Of a stretch of DNA of 64,000 nt, positions 8,598 to 16,924 are shown one piece after another (position 1 is the first letter of the stretch; every line of letters begins with the position of its first letter). Source of the DNA: Burkholderia ambifaria AMMD (GTDB lineage: Bacteria; Pseudomonadota; Gammaproteobacteria; Burkholderiales; Burkholderiaceae); NCBI RefSeq assembly GCF_000203915.1, contig NC_008391.1, positions 186,001-250,000 on the forward strand. Direction: 5' to 3'. The notes beneath the pieces are model-generated. The model searched no databases. It saw only the letters and a program-made list of their open reading frames with translations, and had not been told where the DNA came from. Position numbers and translations under genes: made by a program.

Positions 8598-9482
8598 ATG
8601 ACACACGGTACGTTGGTCACGCTGTACAAGCCGTCCGCGGCGCAGATCGCGCATTTGCTGACCTTGCCCGCGAAAAGCCCCGTCGTCGTCGCGGTCGATA
8701 ATTCGCCCGTTGCCGATCGCGCGCTGTACGCACGGCTCGCCGAAGGCGGCGTCGACGTGATCGCGAATCACAATCGCGGCGGAATCGCCGGTGCGTTCAA
8801 CGCCGGCGTCGAATTCCTGATCGGCCGCGGCTGCGACGTCTTCTTCATCTTCGATCAGGATTCGCACGTTCCGGACGACTATTTCGATCGAATGCTGTCC
8901 GGCTGCGCGCGGGTGGGCGACAGCCGCTTCCTGGTCGGCCCGCGGATCTTCAACCGCAATTTTCAGCGCGATCTGCCGTTGTTCACGGTGCGCCGCTGGT
9001 CGGCGCAGATCACGCCGATCCACGGCGGCGCGCATGGCCTGCTGTCGTGCTCGGTCATCATCTCGTCGGGCACCGCGATTTCGCTCGACGCGTATCGCGC
9101 GCTTGGCCGCTTCCGCGAGGACTTCTTCATCGACCACGTCGACGCGGAATACTGCATGCGCGCGCAGGCGCACGGCGTGCCGGTGCGCGTCAACGCCGAC
9201 GTGTCGCTGCCTCACGAGCTCGGCAGTCCGTCCGCGCAGCAGCACTGGCCGCGCGTCGAGATATTCGATCAGAGCGCGCTGCGCCACTACTATGCGGCGC
9301 GCAACTGCATCCTGGTTGCCCGCGACTACTGGCGGCGCTATCCGGCCATGCTGCTGATCAATCTCATTACGCTCAAGCACGTCGCGTTCGTGCTGCTGCA
9401 TGCGCGCAACAAGCGCGTGAAGCTGAAGGCGATCTATTGCGGCGTGACGGACGGGCTGCGGGGCCGGTACGGCCGGGTGTGA
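8598..9482 (+). CDS. Glycosyltransferase family 2, rhamnosyltransferase-like
   Basis: Protein of 294 aa, GT-A fold. Motifs: VVAVDNSP (about residues 29-36), ANHNRGGIAGAFNAGVE and FIFDQDSHVPDDYFDRM. The DQDS replaces the usual DDD nucleotide-sugar motif and is characteristic of dTDP-L-rhamnose-using transferases such as RhlC and O-antigen rhamnosyltransferases. The C-terminal half ends in basic, weakly hydrophobic helices. It stands between the GntR gene (154 bp away) and the sugar-catabolic operon (78 bp away), all on the plus strand. The acceptor is unknown; no other lipopolysaccharide or rhamnolipid genes are adjacent. Confidence 0.78.
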   Translation: MTHGTLVTLYKPSAAQIAHLLTLPAKSPVVVAVDNSPVADRALYARLAEGGVDVIANHNRGGIAGAFNAGVEFLIGRGCDVFFIFDQDSHVPDDYFDRMLSGCARVGDSRFLVGPRIFNRNFQRDLPLFTVRRWSAQITPIHGGAHGLLSCSVIISSGTAISLDAYRALGRFREDFFIDHVDAEYCMRAQAHGVPVRVNADVSLPHELGSPSAQQHWPRVEIFDQSALRHYYAARNCILVARDYWRRYPAMLLINLITLKHVAFVLLHARNKRVKLKAIYCGVTDGLRGRYGRV

Positions 9483-9560
9483 CGTGTGCTTTATAGCGGT
9501 ATCGGCGCACGAGCGCCGCGCCATACAGTTTGGATAACTTATCATAAACAGGAATTCGAG

Positions 9561-10496
9561 ATGAGCCTGCCTACGCCGATTCACCGCCGTTATACGGGCG
9601 CGTTTTCCGTCGCGCCGACGATCTTCACCGAGTCGGGCGAGATCGATATGCCGGGCCAGAAGCGCTGTATCGACTTCATCATCGATGCGGGAGCGGACGG
9701 CCTTTGCATCCTGGCGAACTACTCGGAGCAGTTTTCGTTGACCGACGAAGAGCGCGAGCGGCTCATCGCGGCGATCCTCGAACACGTGGCGGGACGCGTA
9801 CCGGTGATCGTGACGACCACGCATTTCAATCCGACAATCTGCGCGGCGCGCAGTCGCGCCGCGCAGGCGGCCGGTGCGGCGATGGTGATGGTGATGCCGC
9901 CGTACCACGGCGCGACGATTCGTTGCGGCGAAGCCGCGATCGAGCAGTTCTACGCGGAGCTCTCGGACGCGATCGCGATCCCGATCATGTATCAGGACGC
10001 GCCGATGAGCGGCACGCAGGTATCGGCCGCGTTTCTGGCACGCATCGCTCACACGATTCCGAATCTGCGCTATTTCAAGATAGAGGTGCCGCAGTCGGCG
10101 TCGAAGCTGCGCGAGCTGATCGCGCTCGGCGGCGACGCGATCGAGGGGCCATTCGACGGCGAGGAAGCGATCACGCTGCTCGCCGATCTCGATGCGGGGG
10201 CGACCGGCAGCATCCTCGGCGGCGGTTATCCGGACGGGCTGCGGCCGATTCTCGCCGCGTATCTTGCCGGGCGGCGCGACGAGGCGGTCGCCGGGTACGA
10301 GCGATGGCTGCCGTTGATCAATTACGAGAACCGTCAGGCCGGCCTGCTGGCGGCGAAGGCGCTGATGAAGGAGGGCGGCGTGATCGCGTCGGACGCGCCG
10401 CGCCGTCCGCTCGCGCCGCTGCATCCGGCGACGCGCGCGGGCCTGATCGAAATTGCGCGACGGCTCGATGCGCTGGTGCTGCGCTGGGCACGCTGA
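9561..10496 (+). CDS. DHDPS/NAL-superfamily enzyme, 2-keto-3-deoxy-L-arabinonate dehydratase-like
   Basis: Protein of 311 aa with the (beta/alpha)8 class I lyase fold. The Schiff-base lysine is K173 (YFKIEVP) and the catalytic tyrosine is Y144 (IMYQDAP). Instead of the GTTGE loop of true DapA, the protein has LCILANYSEQFSLTDEE at about 48-64. That loop, the GPFDGEEAITLLADLDAGATG stretch and the C-terminus RRLDALVLRWAR match my recollection of 2-keto-3-deoxy-L-arabinonate dehydratases. Those enzymes convert a 2-keto-3-deoxy-pentonate to 2-oxoglutarate semialdehyde. In this cluster its substrate would be the RhmD product; an aldolase reaction cannot be excluded. The ATG at 9561 has a GGAAT site. 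Confidence 0.75.
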   Translation: MSLPTPIHRRYTGAFSVAPTIFTESGEIDMPGQKRCIDFIIDAGADGLCILANYSEQFSLTDEERERLIAAILEHVAGRVPVIVTTTHFNPTICAARSRAAQAAGAAMVMVMPPYHGATIRCGEAAIEQFYAELSDAIAIPIMYQDAPMSGTQVSAAFLARIAHTIPNLRYFKIEVPQSASKLRELIALGGDAIEGPFDGEEAITLLADLDAGATGSILGGGYPDGLRPILAAYLAGRRDEAVAGYERWLPLINYENRQAGLLAAKALMKEGGVIASDAPRRPLAPLHPATRAGLIEIARRLDALVLRWAR

Positions 10497-10601
10497 CGCT
10501 ACCACCGCGCGGAACGACGTTGCGATTTTCCGCCGCCATCCGTGCGCATGACGCGCACGAGCGGCCTCCGCACTCGATGACCCAACCAAGGAACCCGAAG
10601 A

Positions 10602-11780
10602 ATGAGCATGCCGACGATACGCGCAGTCCGCGCGCTGACGGTGCGTGGTGGCGGTGCCGACTACCACGATCAGGATGCCGGTCACTGGATCGACGACCAC
10701 ATTGCGACGCCGATGTCGCGCTATCCCGAATACCGGCAGAGCCGCCAGTCGTTCGGCATCAACGTGCTCGGCACGCTCGTGATCGAAATCGAGGCCAGTG
10801 ATGGAACGGTCGGCTTTGCCGTGACGACCGGCGGCGAGATCGGCGCGTTCATCGTCGAGCGGCATCTCGCGCGCTTCATCGAAGGGCAGCGCGTGACCGA
10901 TATCGAAAAGATGTGGGATCAGATGTTCTACGCGACGCTGTACTACGGGCGCAAGGGTGTCGTGCTCAATGCGATTTCCGGCGTCGATCTTGCGCTGTGG
11001 GATCTGCTCGGCAAAGTGCGGCAAGAGCCCGTGCACCAGTTGCTCGGCGGCAAGGTGCGCGATGAGCTCGAGTTTTACGCAACCGGCGCACGGCCGGATC
11101 TCGCGAAGGAAATGGGCTTCATCGGCGGCAAGCTGCCGCTGCATCACGGCCCTGCCGAGGGGGACGCCGGTCTGCGCCGCAATCTCGATGCGCTCGCCGA
11201 CATGCGCTCGCGCGTCGGCGACGATTTCTGGCTGATGCTCGACTGCTGGATGAGTCTCGACGTGCCGTATGCGACACGGCTCGCGCACGGTGCGCACGCG
11301 CTCGGTCTGAAATGGATCGAGGAATGCCTGCCGCCGGACGACTACTGGGGCTATGCGAAGCTGCGCCGCGATGTGCCGCGCGGCATGCTCGTCACGACCG
11401 GCGAGCACGAGGCGACCCGCTGGGGCTTCCGGATGCTGCTGGAGATGGAGTGCTGCGACATCATTCAGCCGGACGTGGGCTGGTGCGGCGGGCTCACCGA
11501 GCTAATGCGCATCTCGGCGCTCGCCGACGCGCGCGGCGTGCTGGTGATTCCGCACGGGTCGTCGGTCTACAGCTATCACTTCGTCGCGACGCGGCACAAC
11601 AGCCCGTTCGCCGAATTCCTGATGATGGCGCCGCAGGCGGACCGCGTCGTGCCGATGTTCGATCCGCTGCTGCTCGACGAACCGGTGCCGGTCGGCGGGC
11701 GGATGAAGGTGCCGGACACCGCCGGCTTCGGCGTGCGCCTGAACCCGGACGTGCGCATGCAACGCCCGTATGAACACTGA
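10602..11780 (+). CDS. rhmD: L-rhamnonate dehydratase (enolase superfamily)
   Basis: Protein of 392 aa that closely follows E. coli RhmD in family-specific stretches ([20 protein letters not shown] near residue 33, [20 protein letters not shown] near 158). Enolase-superfamily magnesium ligands are D214 (MLDCW), E240 (WIEECLPP) and E268 (TTGEHE). The D291/H318 (QPDVGW, IPHGSS) dyad supplies the general base. It dehydrates L-rhamnonate to 2-keto-3-deoxy-L-rhamnonate; the family is also known to accept L-lyxonate and L-mannonate. It lies 18 bp before the dehydrogenase gene. An AAGGA site precedes the ATG. Confidence 0.9.
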   Translation: MSMPTIRAVRALTVRGGGADYHDQDAGHWIDDHIATPMSRYPEYRQSRQSFGINVLGTLVIEIEASDGTVGFAVTTGGEIGAFIVERHLARFIEGQRVTDIEKMWDQMFYATLYYGRKGVVLNAISGVDLALWDLLGKVRQEPVHQLLGGKVRDELEFYATGARPDLAKEMGFIGGKLPLHHGPAEGDAGLRRNLDALADMRSRVGDDFWLMLDCWMSLDVPYATRLAHGAHALGLKWIEECLPPDDYWGYAKLRRDVPRGMLVTTGEHEATRWGFRMLLEMECCDIIQPDVGWCGGLTELMRISALADARGVLVIPHGSSVYSYHFVATRHNSPFAEFLMMAPQADRVVPMFDPLLLDEPVPVGGRMKVPDTAGFGVRLNPDVRMQRPYEH

Positions 11781-11798
11781 GCGTACGGAGGGGGCGTA

Positions 11799-12587
11799 AT
11801 GACGAAGTTGCTTGAAGACAGGATCGTCGTCGTGACGGGCGGATCGCGCGGGATCGGCCGCGCGATCGCGCTGGCGTCTGCGCGGCATGGCGCCGACATC
11901 GTGATCAACTACTGGACGAACCCGCTGCTGCCCGCGCAGGCCGATCACGAGATCGACGCGCTCGTCGACGCGATCCGCGCGACGGGGCGCGACGCGCTCG
12001 CCGTGTCGGGCGACATCGCGCAGCCGGACACGGCGCACGCACTGGTCGCGGCGGCGGTGGAACGATTCGGCCGGATCGACGTGCTGGCGAGCAACGCCGG
12101 AATCTGTCCGTTCCACGGATTCCTGGACTTGCCGCCCGATCTGCTGCAAAGAACGATGGAAGTGAACCTGCACGGCACGTTCTACATGACGCAGGCCGCC
12201 GCACGACAAATGGCCGCGCAAGGGCACGGCGGTGCGATCGTCGCGACCAGCTCGATCAGCGCGCTGGTCGGCGGCGGCATGCAGACGCACTACACGCCGA
12301 CCAAGGCCGGCGTCCATGCGCTGATGCAATCGTGCGCGGTCGCGCTCGCTCCGCATCGGATCCGCTGCAATTCGGTGCTGCCGGGCACGATCCGGACCGA
12401 GATCAACGACAGCGATCTCGCGGCGCCCGGCAAGACCGAGTATTTCGAGCGCCGGATTCCGCTCGGTCGCCTGGGCGAGCCTGACGACGTCGCCGACTGT
12501 GTCGTGTTTCTCGCGTCCGACATGGCGCGCTACGTGAATGGCGCCGCGCTGCTCGTCGACGGCGGCATGTACGTGAACCTGCAGTGA
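11799..12587 (+). CDS. L-rhamnose 1-dehydrogenase-like SDR
   Basis: Protein of 262 aa, classical short-chain dehydrogenase. The cofactor motif TGGSRGIG is at residues 13-20, NAG at 99-101, and the catalytic serine, Y165 and K169 (YTPTK) follow. The insert INYWTNPLLPAQADHE (residues 36-51), the SNAGICPFHGFLDLPPDLL stretch and overall length fit L-rhamnose 1-dehydrogenases, which oxidise L-rhamnose (and L-lyxose) to the lactone. Genes before and after encode the dehydratase and mutarotase, so the assignment rests on both family and context. A GGAGGGG site lies upstream of the ATG. Confidence 0.82.
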   Translation: MTKLLEDRIVVVTGGSRGIGRAIALASARHGADIVINYWTNPLLPAQADHEIDALVDAIRATGRDALAVSGDIAQPDTAHALVAAAVERFGRIDVLASNAGICPFHGFLDLPPDLLQRTMEVNLHGTFYMTQAAARQMAAQGHGGAIVATSSISALVGGGMQTHYTPTKAGVHALMQSCAVALAPHRIRCNSVLPGTIRTEINDSDLAAPGKTEYFERRIPLGRLGEPDDVADCVVFLASDMARYVNGAALLVDGGMYVNLQ

Positions 12588-12604
12588 AACAACAAGGCAT
12601 GGTC

Positions 12605-12919
12605 ATGGAAACGATCGCCTTCAGGATGCGCCTGCACCCGGGCAAGCGAGACGAATATCGGCGCCGGCACGATGCGATCTGGCCGGAACTGGCCGACGCG
12701 CTTCGTGCAGCGGGCATATCGGACTACTGGATCTTTCTCGACGAAGACACCCATCATCTGTTCGCCGTGCTCAAGCGACCGATAGGTCATCGGATTGCGC
12801 AACTGGCCGAAACGGACGTGATGCGTCGCTGGTGGGCGTACATGGCCGACCTGATGGCGACCGGGCCGGACGGGCGTCCGGTCGAGAAATCGCTGGAGCC
12901 GATGTTTCATCTGGAATGA
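12605..12919 (+). CDS. rhaM: L-rhamnose mutarotase
   Basis: Protein of 104 aa with the RhaM signatures RRRHDAIWPEL (catalytic H22) and MRRWWAYMADLM, ending KSLEPMFHLE. It interconverts the anomers of L-rhamnose, supplying the pyranose form used by the dehydrogenase. Start is uncertain: in-frame ATG codons at 12599 and 12605 and a GTG at 12584 all follow the dehydrogenase stop. The 12605 start aligns best with known family N-termini. Presence of a mutarotase makes L-rhamnose or a 2,3-matching sugar such as L-lyxose the likely entry substrate. Confidence 0.9.
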   Translation: METIAFRMRLHPGKRDEYRRRHDAIWPELADALRAAGISDYWIFLDEDTHHLFAVLKRPIGHRIAQLAETDVMRRWWAYMADLMATGPDGRPVEKSLEPMFHLE

Positions 12920-13037
12920 GCCCGGCGCTTTTTGGGGCGCAGCGCGCACTATGCCGAGCGACGTCGATCGACGAACGCGCGGCGTGCGGCCGACCGTTGC
13001 GGCCCATCACCGATTCGCATGAACTCACGGAGCCACC

Positions 13038-13934
13038 ATGCAGATTGTCGATCCCCACGTCCATTTCTGGGATGCGGACATGCTCAGCTACAGCTGGCTC
13101 GATCGTGCACAGCCGGCGTTCTCCGGCGCGGTCGCGGATTTGCCGCGGCGGTACGGGCCTGCGGAGTTGCGCGCCGACGCCGGTGCGGATATCGACGTGC
13201 TGAAGGTCGTGCACGTGGAGGCGATCCACGATGCCTGGACGACACCGAGCGAAGTCGAGTGGCTACAGGCGCTTGCCGATGCGCCGGCGAGCGGCGGGAT
13301 GCCGGACGGCATCGTGGCGGGCGTCGACCTGTTTGCGCCGGACGCGCGCATCCGGCTCGCCGGCGCGGCGGCACATCGGAACGTGCGCGGCATCCGGCAG
13401 GTATTGAACCGGCATCCGGACCCCTGGTACAACTACGTCGACGTCGACTATCTAGCCGAACCGCGCTGGCGCGAAAACTTCGGAATGCTGGACGAATTCC
13501 GGTTGTCGTTCGACCTGCAACTGTACCCGGCTCAGGTCGGTGCGGCGCTCGCCGTGATCGATGCGCATCCGGACACGCCCGTGATCGTCAATCACACGGG
13601 CATGTTCGTCGATCGAACCAGCGTGCACGGCTGGCGCGAATGGCGCGACGGACTGCGCGGGCTCGCGCGGCGTGCGAACGTGACGATGAAGCTCTCCGGA
13701 CTCGCGATGTTCGACCATCGCTGGACGGTCGAAAGCTTCCGTCCGTACGTGCTGGAGGCGATCGACGTATTCGGCGCGACACGCTGCATGTTCGCATCCA
13801 ATTTCCCGGTCGACCGGCTCCATGCCGACTACGGGGCGCTCTGGCGCGCGTATGCGGCGATCGTCGCCGGCGCCGGCGAGGACGAGCGCGACGCGCTTTT
13901 CGCCGGCACTGCGATGCGGGTTTATCGGTTGTGA
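13038..13934 (+). CDS. Amidohydrolase-family sugar lactonase (L-rhamnono-1,4-lactonase-like)
   Basis: Protein of 298 aa of the amidohydrolase-2 / fuconolactonase group. The N-terminal metal motif is DPHVHFWD (H7, H9). Later VNHTGMF and ASNFPVDRL supply the histidine and aspartate expected of this fold. In the non-phosphorylative pathway it would hydrolyse L-rhamnono-lactone formed by the SDR to L-rhamnonate for RhmD. It is the last gene of the plus-strand operon, ending 35 bp before a strong terminator hairpin. Exact lactone specificity is inferred from context. Confidence 0.82.
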   Translation: MQIVDPHVHFWDADMLSYSWLDRAQPAFSGAVADLPRRYGPAELRADAGADIDVLKVVHVEAIHDAWTTPSEVEWLQALADAPASGGMPDGIVAGVDLFAPDARIRLAGAAAHRNVRGIRQVLNRHPDPWYNYVDVDYLAEPRWRENFGMLDEFRLSFDLQLYPAQVGAALAVIDAHPDTPVIVNHTGMFVDRTSVHGWREWRDGLRGLARRANVTMKLSGLAMFDHRWTVESFRPYVLEAIDVFGATRCMFASNFPVDRLHADYGALWRAYAAIVAGAGEDERDALFAGTAMRVYRL

Positions 13935-13969
13935 GCCGTGTGGCCTGACCGGCGTCAACACCACGAAAA

Positions 13970-13990
13970 AGGCCCGCTTTCCGCGGGCCT
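13970..13990. terminator. Terminator hairpin after the sugar-catabolic operon
   Basis: AGGCCCGC and GCGGGCCT form a perfect 8-bp stem around a five-base loop. It is preceded by a run of A residues, so it can act as a Rho-independent terminator for the minus-strand lipoprotein gene that ends at 13998 (A-run becomes U-run). It may also insulate the plus-strand operon. Confidence 0.75.
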
Positions 13991-13997
13991 CATACAC

Positions 13998-14159
13998 TCA
14001 GCAATTGCCTTTCTTCGCCTGTCCGGGCGGGCAGAACCCGTTGCCCGGGCCGCCCTGCGGTGCGACGACGACCGGCGGACCCGGAACGTATGCGACGCAT
14101 CCACCGAGTGCGCCCACCACGCTCGCCGCGGCGAGCAGTGCGATCACCCCTTTCTTCAC
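13998..14159 (-). CDS. Small lipoprotein, GTG start
   Basis: A 53-aa protein. Its GTG codon at 14159 is preceded by GGGAGAACGAAG, the same ribosome-site context as the LivJ-like gene. The N-terminus has two lysines, a hydrophobic core (GVIALLAAASVVGAL) and a lipobox GALGGC. The remaining short, proline- and glycine-rich mature part ends in GFCPPGQAKKGNC with two cysteines. It is probably anchored in the outer membrane. It is flanked on both sides by terminator hairpins (13970-13990, 14181-14200), so it is a single-gene unit. Function unknown. Confidence 0.75.
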   Translation of the reverse strand: MKKGVIALLAAASVVGALGGCVAYVPGPPVVVAPQGGPGNGFCPPGQAKKGNC

Positions 14160-14180
14160 TTCGTTCTCCCGTTATTAAGG

Positions 14181-14200
14181 AAAGGGCCGCGAGGCCCTTT
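14181..14200. terminator. Terminator hairpin after the DUF4382 lipoprotein gene
   Basis: AAAGGGCC and GGCCCTTT form a perfect 8-bp stem with a GCGA loop, immediately downstream (on the minus strand) of the gene ending at 14225. The A/T-rich base of the stem supplies the U-tract. Confidence 0.75.
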
Positions 14201-14224
14201 CGTTGAATGCTGCCGACGTGTGCG

Positions 14225-15382
14225 TCAGAAGCTGAAGTTGATGTTCGGCTGGCTCGTCGTGGCGTTCACGTTCGTCGATTGCGTTGCGCCCGATGCCGCG
14301 TCCGCCTCGATCGTATATTGTGCCGCGGCAGCCGGCGACGCAGCCAGCGCGACCGGCAGCGAGCCCGAGTACGTACCGACGATCGGTGCGGCCGTGGGCA
14401 CGTTCAGCGCATAGGCGCCCGTGTCCATGTTCGCGTTGATCGACGTGATCTCGTACGCGCGGGCATCGACCGTCTGCAATGCACGCACCAACGCGTCGGC
14501 GCTTGCCGTCACCGTGCCGCTGACCGAGCTCATCGTCGAGGCCGGCAGCGTGATCGGCGCGTTCGACGCCGACACGGCGGTGGTCGTGTTCACCACGACC
14601 GGCACCGTGCGCACGATGCCCGACGCGAAGTTGTTCTGCACGATCACGACGTCGTAGTTACCTTGCGTCGAACTCTGGATCAACGGCGACAGCACGAACT
14701 TCCCGGTGCTGTCGGCAACGGTGCCCCTGACCACCTTGCCACCCTGTTCCGCATACACGGTCGCGCCAGCTTCGGCCGGTGCGACATAGCCGGAGATCGC
14801 GCCGCTCACGACGGTCGGGATCGCGGTGACGACCGGCTTCAGCGCATACGTGCCGTTGCCGCGCTGAACGATCGACTTGCACGCGTTGAAGTCGAGCACG
14901 AGGTCGACGAGCGTGTTCGCTTGCACCGTGAATGGCTGGATGATCTTGTAGCCGCTTTGCGTCGCGCTCGGCGTTGCAAGCGCCTGCTCGGTGCCGCCGG
15001 TCGGAACGACCGAGTTCGCGAGGCTGTTGCCCTGGTTCGGCGCGAGAACGAGGCGGATCTGCTGATACTGGCCGGCCGGCAGCGCGGTCTGGCCGATATC
15101 GGCGAGCACGCCATTGGTCAGCGACAGCAGGTCGATCTTGCGCGGTGTCGCCAGCGTGATCGTCGACCAGCCGGCATCGTTATCGGAAGCATTCGTATTC
15201 GCATTGACGCGAACCTGCGAGACGGTCACGTAGACGTGGTCGAATCCGCATGAAGGTGCATCGGTCATCGCGACATGCAGCGTGCCGGTCTGCGCGCCGC
15301 CATCGTCGCCGCCGCCGCAACCTGCCAGCGCGAACGGCACCATGGCCGCACACAGTGCGGCCTTCCAGAAATGGTTGTTCAT
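14225..15382 (-). CDS. DUF4382-family lipoprotein
   Basis: Protein of 385 aa. The signal peptide ends in the lipobox FALAGC, followed by GGGDDGG, a flexible glycine linker. The region starting GTLHVAMTDAPSCGFDHVYVTVSQVRVN is the typical DUF4382 opening, and a C-terminal Ig-like or carboxypeptidase-regulatory-like repeat region (GAISGYVAPAEAGATVYAEQGGKVV) follows. The ATG at 15382 has a GGAGGGGG site and starts the lipoprotein signal; the longer frame to 15526 is rejected. The protein is presumably exposed on the outer membrane; function unknown. Confidence 0.85.
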   Translation of the reverse strand: MNNHFWKAALCAAMVPFALAGCGGGDDGGAQTGTLHVAMTDAPSCGFDHVYVTVSQVRVNANTNASDNDAGWSTITLATPRKIDLLSLTNGVLADIGQTALPAGQYQQIRLVLAPNQGNSLANSVVPTGGTEQALATPSATQSGYKIIQPFTVQANTLVDLVLDFNACKSIVQRGNGTYALKPVVTAIPTVVSGAISGYVAPAEAGATVYAEQGGKVVRGTVADSTGKFVLSPLIQSSTQGNYDVVIVQNNFASGIVRTVPVVVNTTTAVSASNAPITLPASTMSSVSGTVTASADALVRALQTVDARAYEITSINANMDTGAYALNVPTAAPIVGTYSGSLPVALAASPAAAAQYTIEADAASGATQSTNVNATTSQPNINFSF

Positions 15383-15751
15383 GATTTTGCCCCCTCCAAT
15401 CTGATTGTGGATGCAACGAAGCATAGCGGCCGGGAATGCCCAAAGTGTGGACAGGTTTGAAACGAACCGTAAATTGTGCGTCGGAGCGTAAGGAGTGCTG
15501 CCGGCCGGTTGCGAATGGCGATGCAACGGGCGGAAAGCCCTTCGAGAGCGGCCGAATTTTCGCTATTCATCTGACGAACCGGAGCGAGCCGCGACGCCGC
15601 GCGACGCCGCCCGAATGCCTCCGCGAAAAACTTGATGGGGAAAAGCACCGAACCCGTTTGAATTTTTTCCTCGCTATAGTCTAGGCACGGACGGTAGGCG
15701 CACGTGCGATGCGCCGACACCGTTCAGGCAATAACCGTAGACGGGTGCTGT
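15383..15751. other. Gene-free divergent interval
   Basis: 369 bp between the divergent DUF4382 lipoprotein and a small membrane protein. A TATAGT box lies near 15674 with T-rich sequence upstream but no well-spaced -35 box. I see no other convincing element. Confidence 0.4.
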
Positions 15752-15964
15752 ATGAAAAACACAATCGAAAAAACCACCGGACCGGTGTGGGGTGTGGCGG
15801 CAGGGGTGCTCCTGGCGGCCGCGGGACTGAGTCTCGGCATCTTCCCGAAATCGCTGAACAGCGCGGGAACCGCAAACGACTTCGTTGCATCCGGCGTCGC
15901 GATGCTGGGTATCTTCCTCGTCGTCTATTCCACGCACGAACTGCGAAGAAAGCGCCTGCACTGA
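15752..15964 (+). CDS. Small two-TM membrane protein
   Basis: Protein of 70 aa. Two hydrophobic segments (about residues 12-29 and 45-59) are separated by a short loop, and the C-terminus is basic (HELRRKRLH). No family recognised. The ATG at 15752 yields a lysine-containing N-terminus typical of inner-membrane proteins. It appears to be a single gene with its own AT-rich upstream region. An alternative start at 15704 would add an unlikely cysteine-rich N-terminus. Confidence 0.6.
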   Translation: MKNTIEKTTGPVWGVAAGVLLAAAGLSLGIFPKSLNSAGTANDFVASGVAMLGIFLVVYSTHELRRKRLH

Positions 15965-16015
15965 GCGCCGGCACGCCGGCCGACCCACCCGGCACGTTCG
16001 AGGCCGATCACCGGC

Positions 16016-16318
16016 TTAGGAACGCGCGCGCCCGTCGGCAGGGCCGCAATCGACCAACAGATCGTCGACGATGATTTCGCCGGCCGCCCGGCCTGCGCGC
16101 AACGCATTGAGCGTGTTGTCGAACAGGCGGCCGCCATCGTCCGCGAGGCGGACCGGCGCGAGCAGACGCGGCGCGCGGCCGGCCGTGCGCACCTGCACGA
16201 CCGCGACGAACCCGAACCGGAGCGTGTCGGGCGGTGGCGCGTGGTCGCGCGGTTCGTCGAGCCGGAATTCGCAGCGGACGTCGATGGTGTATCCGCGATA
16301 GGTGTACGCACTGTTCAT
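16016..16318 (-). CDS. Conserved hypothetical protein
   Basis: Protein of 100 aa beginning MNSAYTYRGYTIDVRCEF. It is predicted to be soluble and mostly beta-stranded in its first half (alternating hydrophobics FGFVAVVQVRT), with a helical part LFDNTLNALRAGRAAGEIIVDDLLVD. The YTYRGYxIxV opening recalls small Burkholderia proteins of unknown role. No catalytic motif is visible. It is 86 bp from the NUDIX gene on the same strand but with no evident shared function. Confidence 0.6.
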   Translation of the reverse strand: MNSAYTYRGYTIDVRCEFRLDEPRDHAPPPDTLRFGFVAVVQVRTAGRAPRLLAPVRLADDGGRLFDNTLNALRAGRAAGEIIVDDLLVDCGPADGRARS

Positions 16319-16404
16319 CTGCAGCTGGCTCGGAAGGGAACGCGACGACGGACCGTGGGCGCATCATATCGGCTCGTGCGAGCCGTTGGGGGTGGGGTGT
16401 CTAC

Positions 16405-16827
16405 CTACTTGAGGAGTTCGTGCCGGTAGACGAGCTCGACGATGCGCTTCGTCGGGATGCTCGCGCGCACGCCGTCGACGCTGTCGATGCGAAACCACTT
16501 GCACTTCCGAATCTCGTTGCTCGCTTGCGGCGTCTGGTCCGGGCCGACTTCGGCGAAGAACACGTGATGGACCTTCGCGAGCCCGGTGAACTGCATCGAG
16601 TAGACGAGATCCTGGCCGGTGATGCCGGTCTCTTCCTGCAGTTCCCGATGCGCGGCTTCGAGCGGCGTTTCTCCGCGCTTGATGGTGCCGCCCGGCAGCG
16701 CCCAGCGCGACGTCGCGCGCGCCACGAGCAGGACCTGTTCATCGCGATAGCAGACGATCGTCGCCCGTTCCTTGATCGGGACGGCACTGCCTTCCGGCGG
16801 CTTCGTGGAGAGGGGAGCTTGGGGCAT
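16405..16827 (-). CDS. NUDIX hydrolase
   Basis: Protein of 140 aa. The NUDIX box GX5EX7REUXEEXGU is complete at residues 47-69 (G47, E53, R61, E62, E65, E66, G68), so the enzyme should hydrolyse a nucleoside diphosphate linked to another moiety using magnesium. The N-terminal strand (ERATIVCYRDEQVLLVAR) and short C-terminal helix fit the compact housecleaning members of the family. The substrate cannot be deduced. It is next to, but not coupled with, a nucleobase permease on the same strand. Confidence 0.88.
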   Translation of the reverse strand: MPQAPLSTKPPEGSAVPIKERATIVCYRDEQVLLVARATSRWALPGGTIKRGETPLEAAHRELQEETGITGQDLVYSMQFTGLAKVHHVFFAEVGPDQTPQASNEIRKCKWFRIDSVDGVRASIPTKRIVELVYRHELLK

Positions 16828-16924
16828 GGACCGATTCTAGCGAGTGTCTAGCGCCCGGCCAAGCCGGAGCGTCGAGCGCGACGCGGCCCGCCCGCCGGGT
16901 CGCGTCTTCATGGAGCCGCCAGCG

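Noticed and set aside
9561..10496. dapA, dihydrodipicolinate synthase for lysine synthesis
   Set aside because: The GTTGE substrate loop of DapA is replaced and the gene is embedded in a sugar-acid pathway.
8583..11408. A 941-codon minus-strand frame
   Set aside because: It overlaps the GT2, KDA-dehydratase-like and RhmD genes, all with clear motifs on the plus strand. Composition is shadow-like (R, H, D, E).
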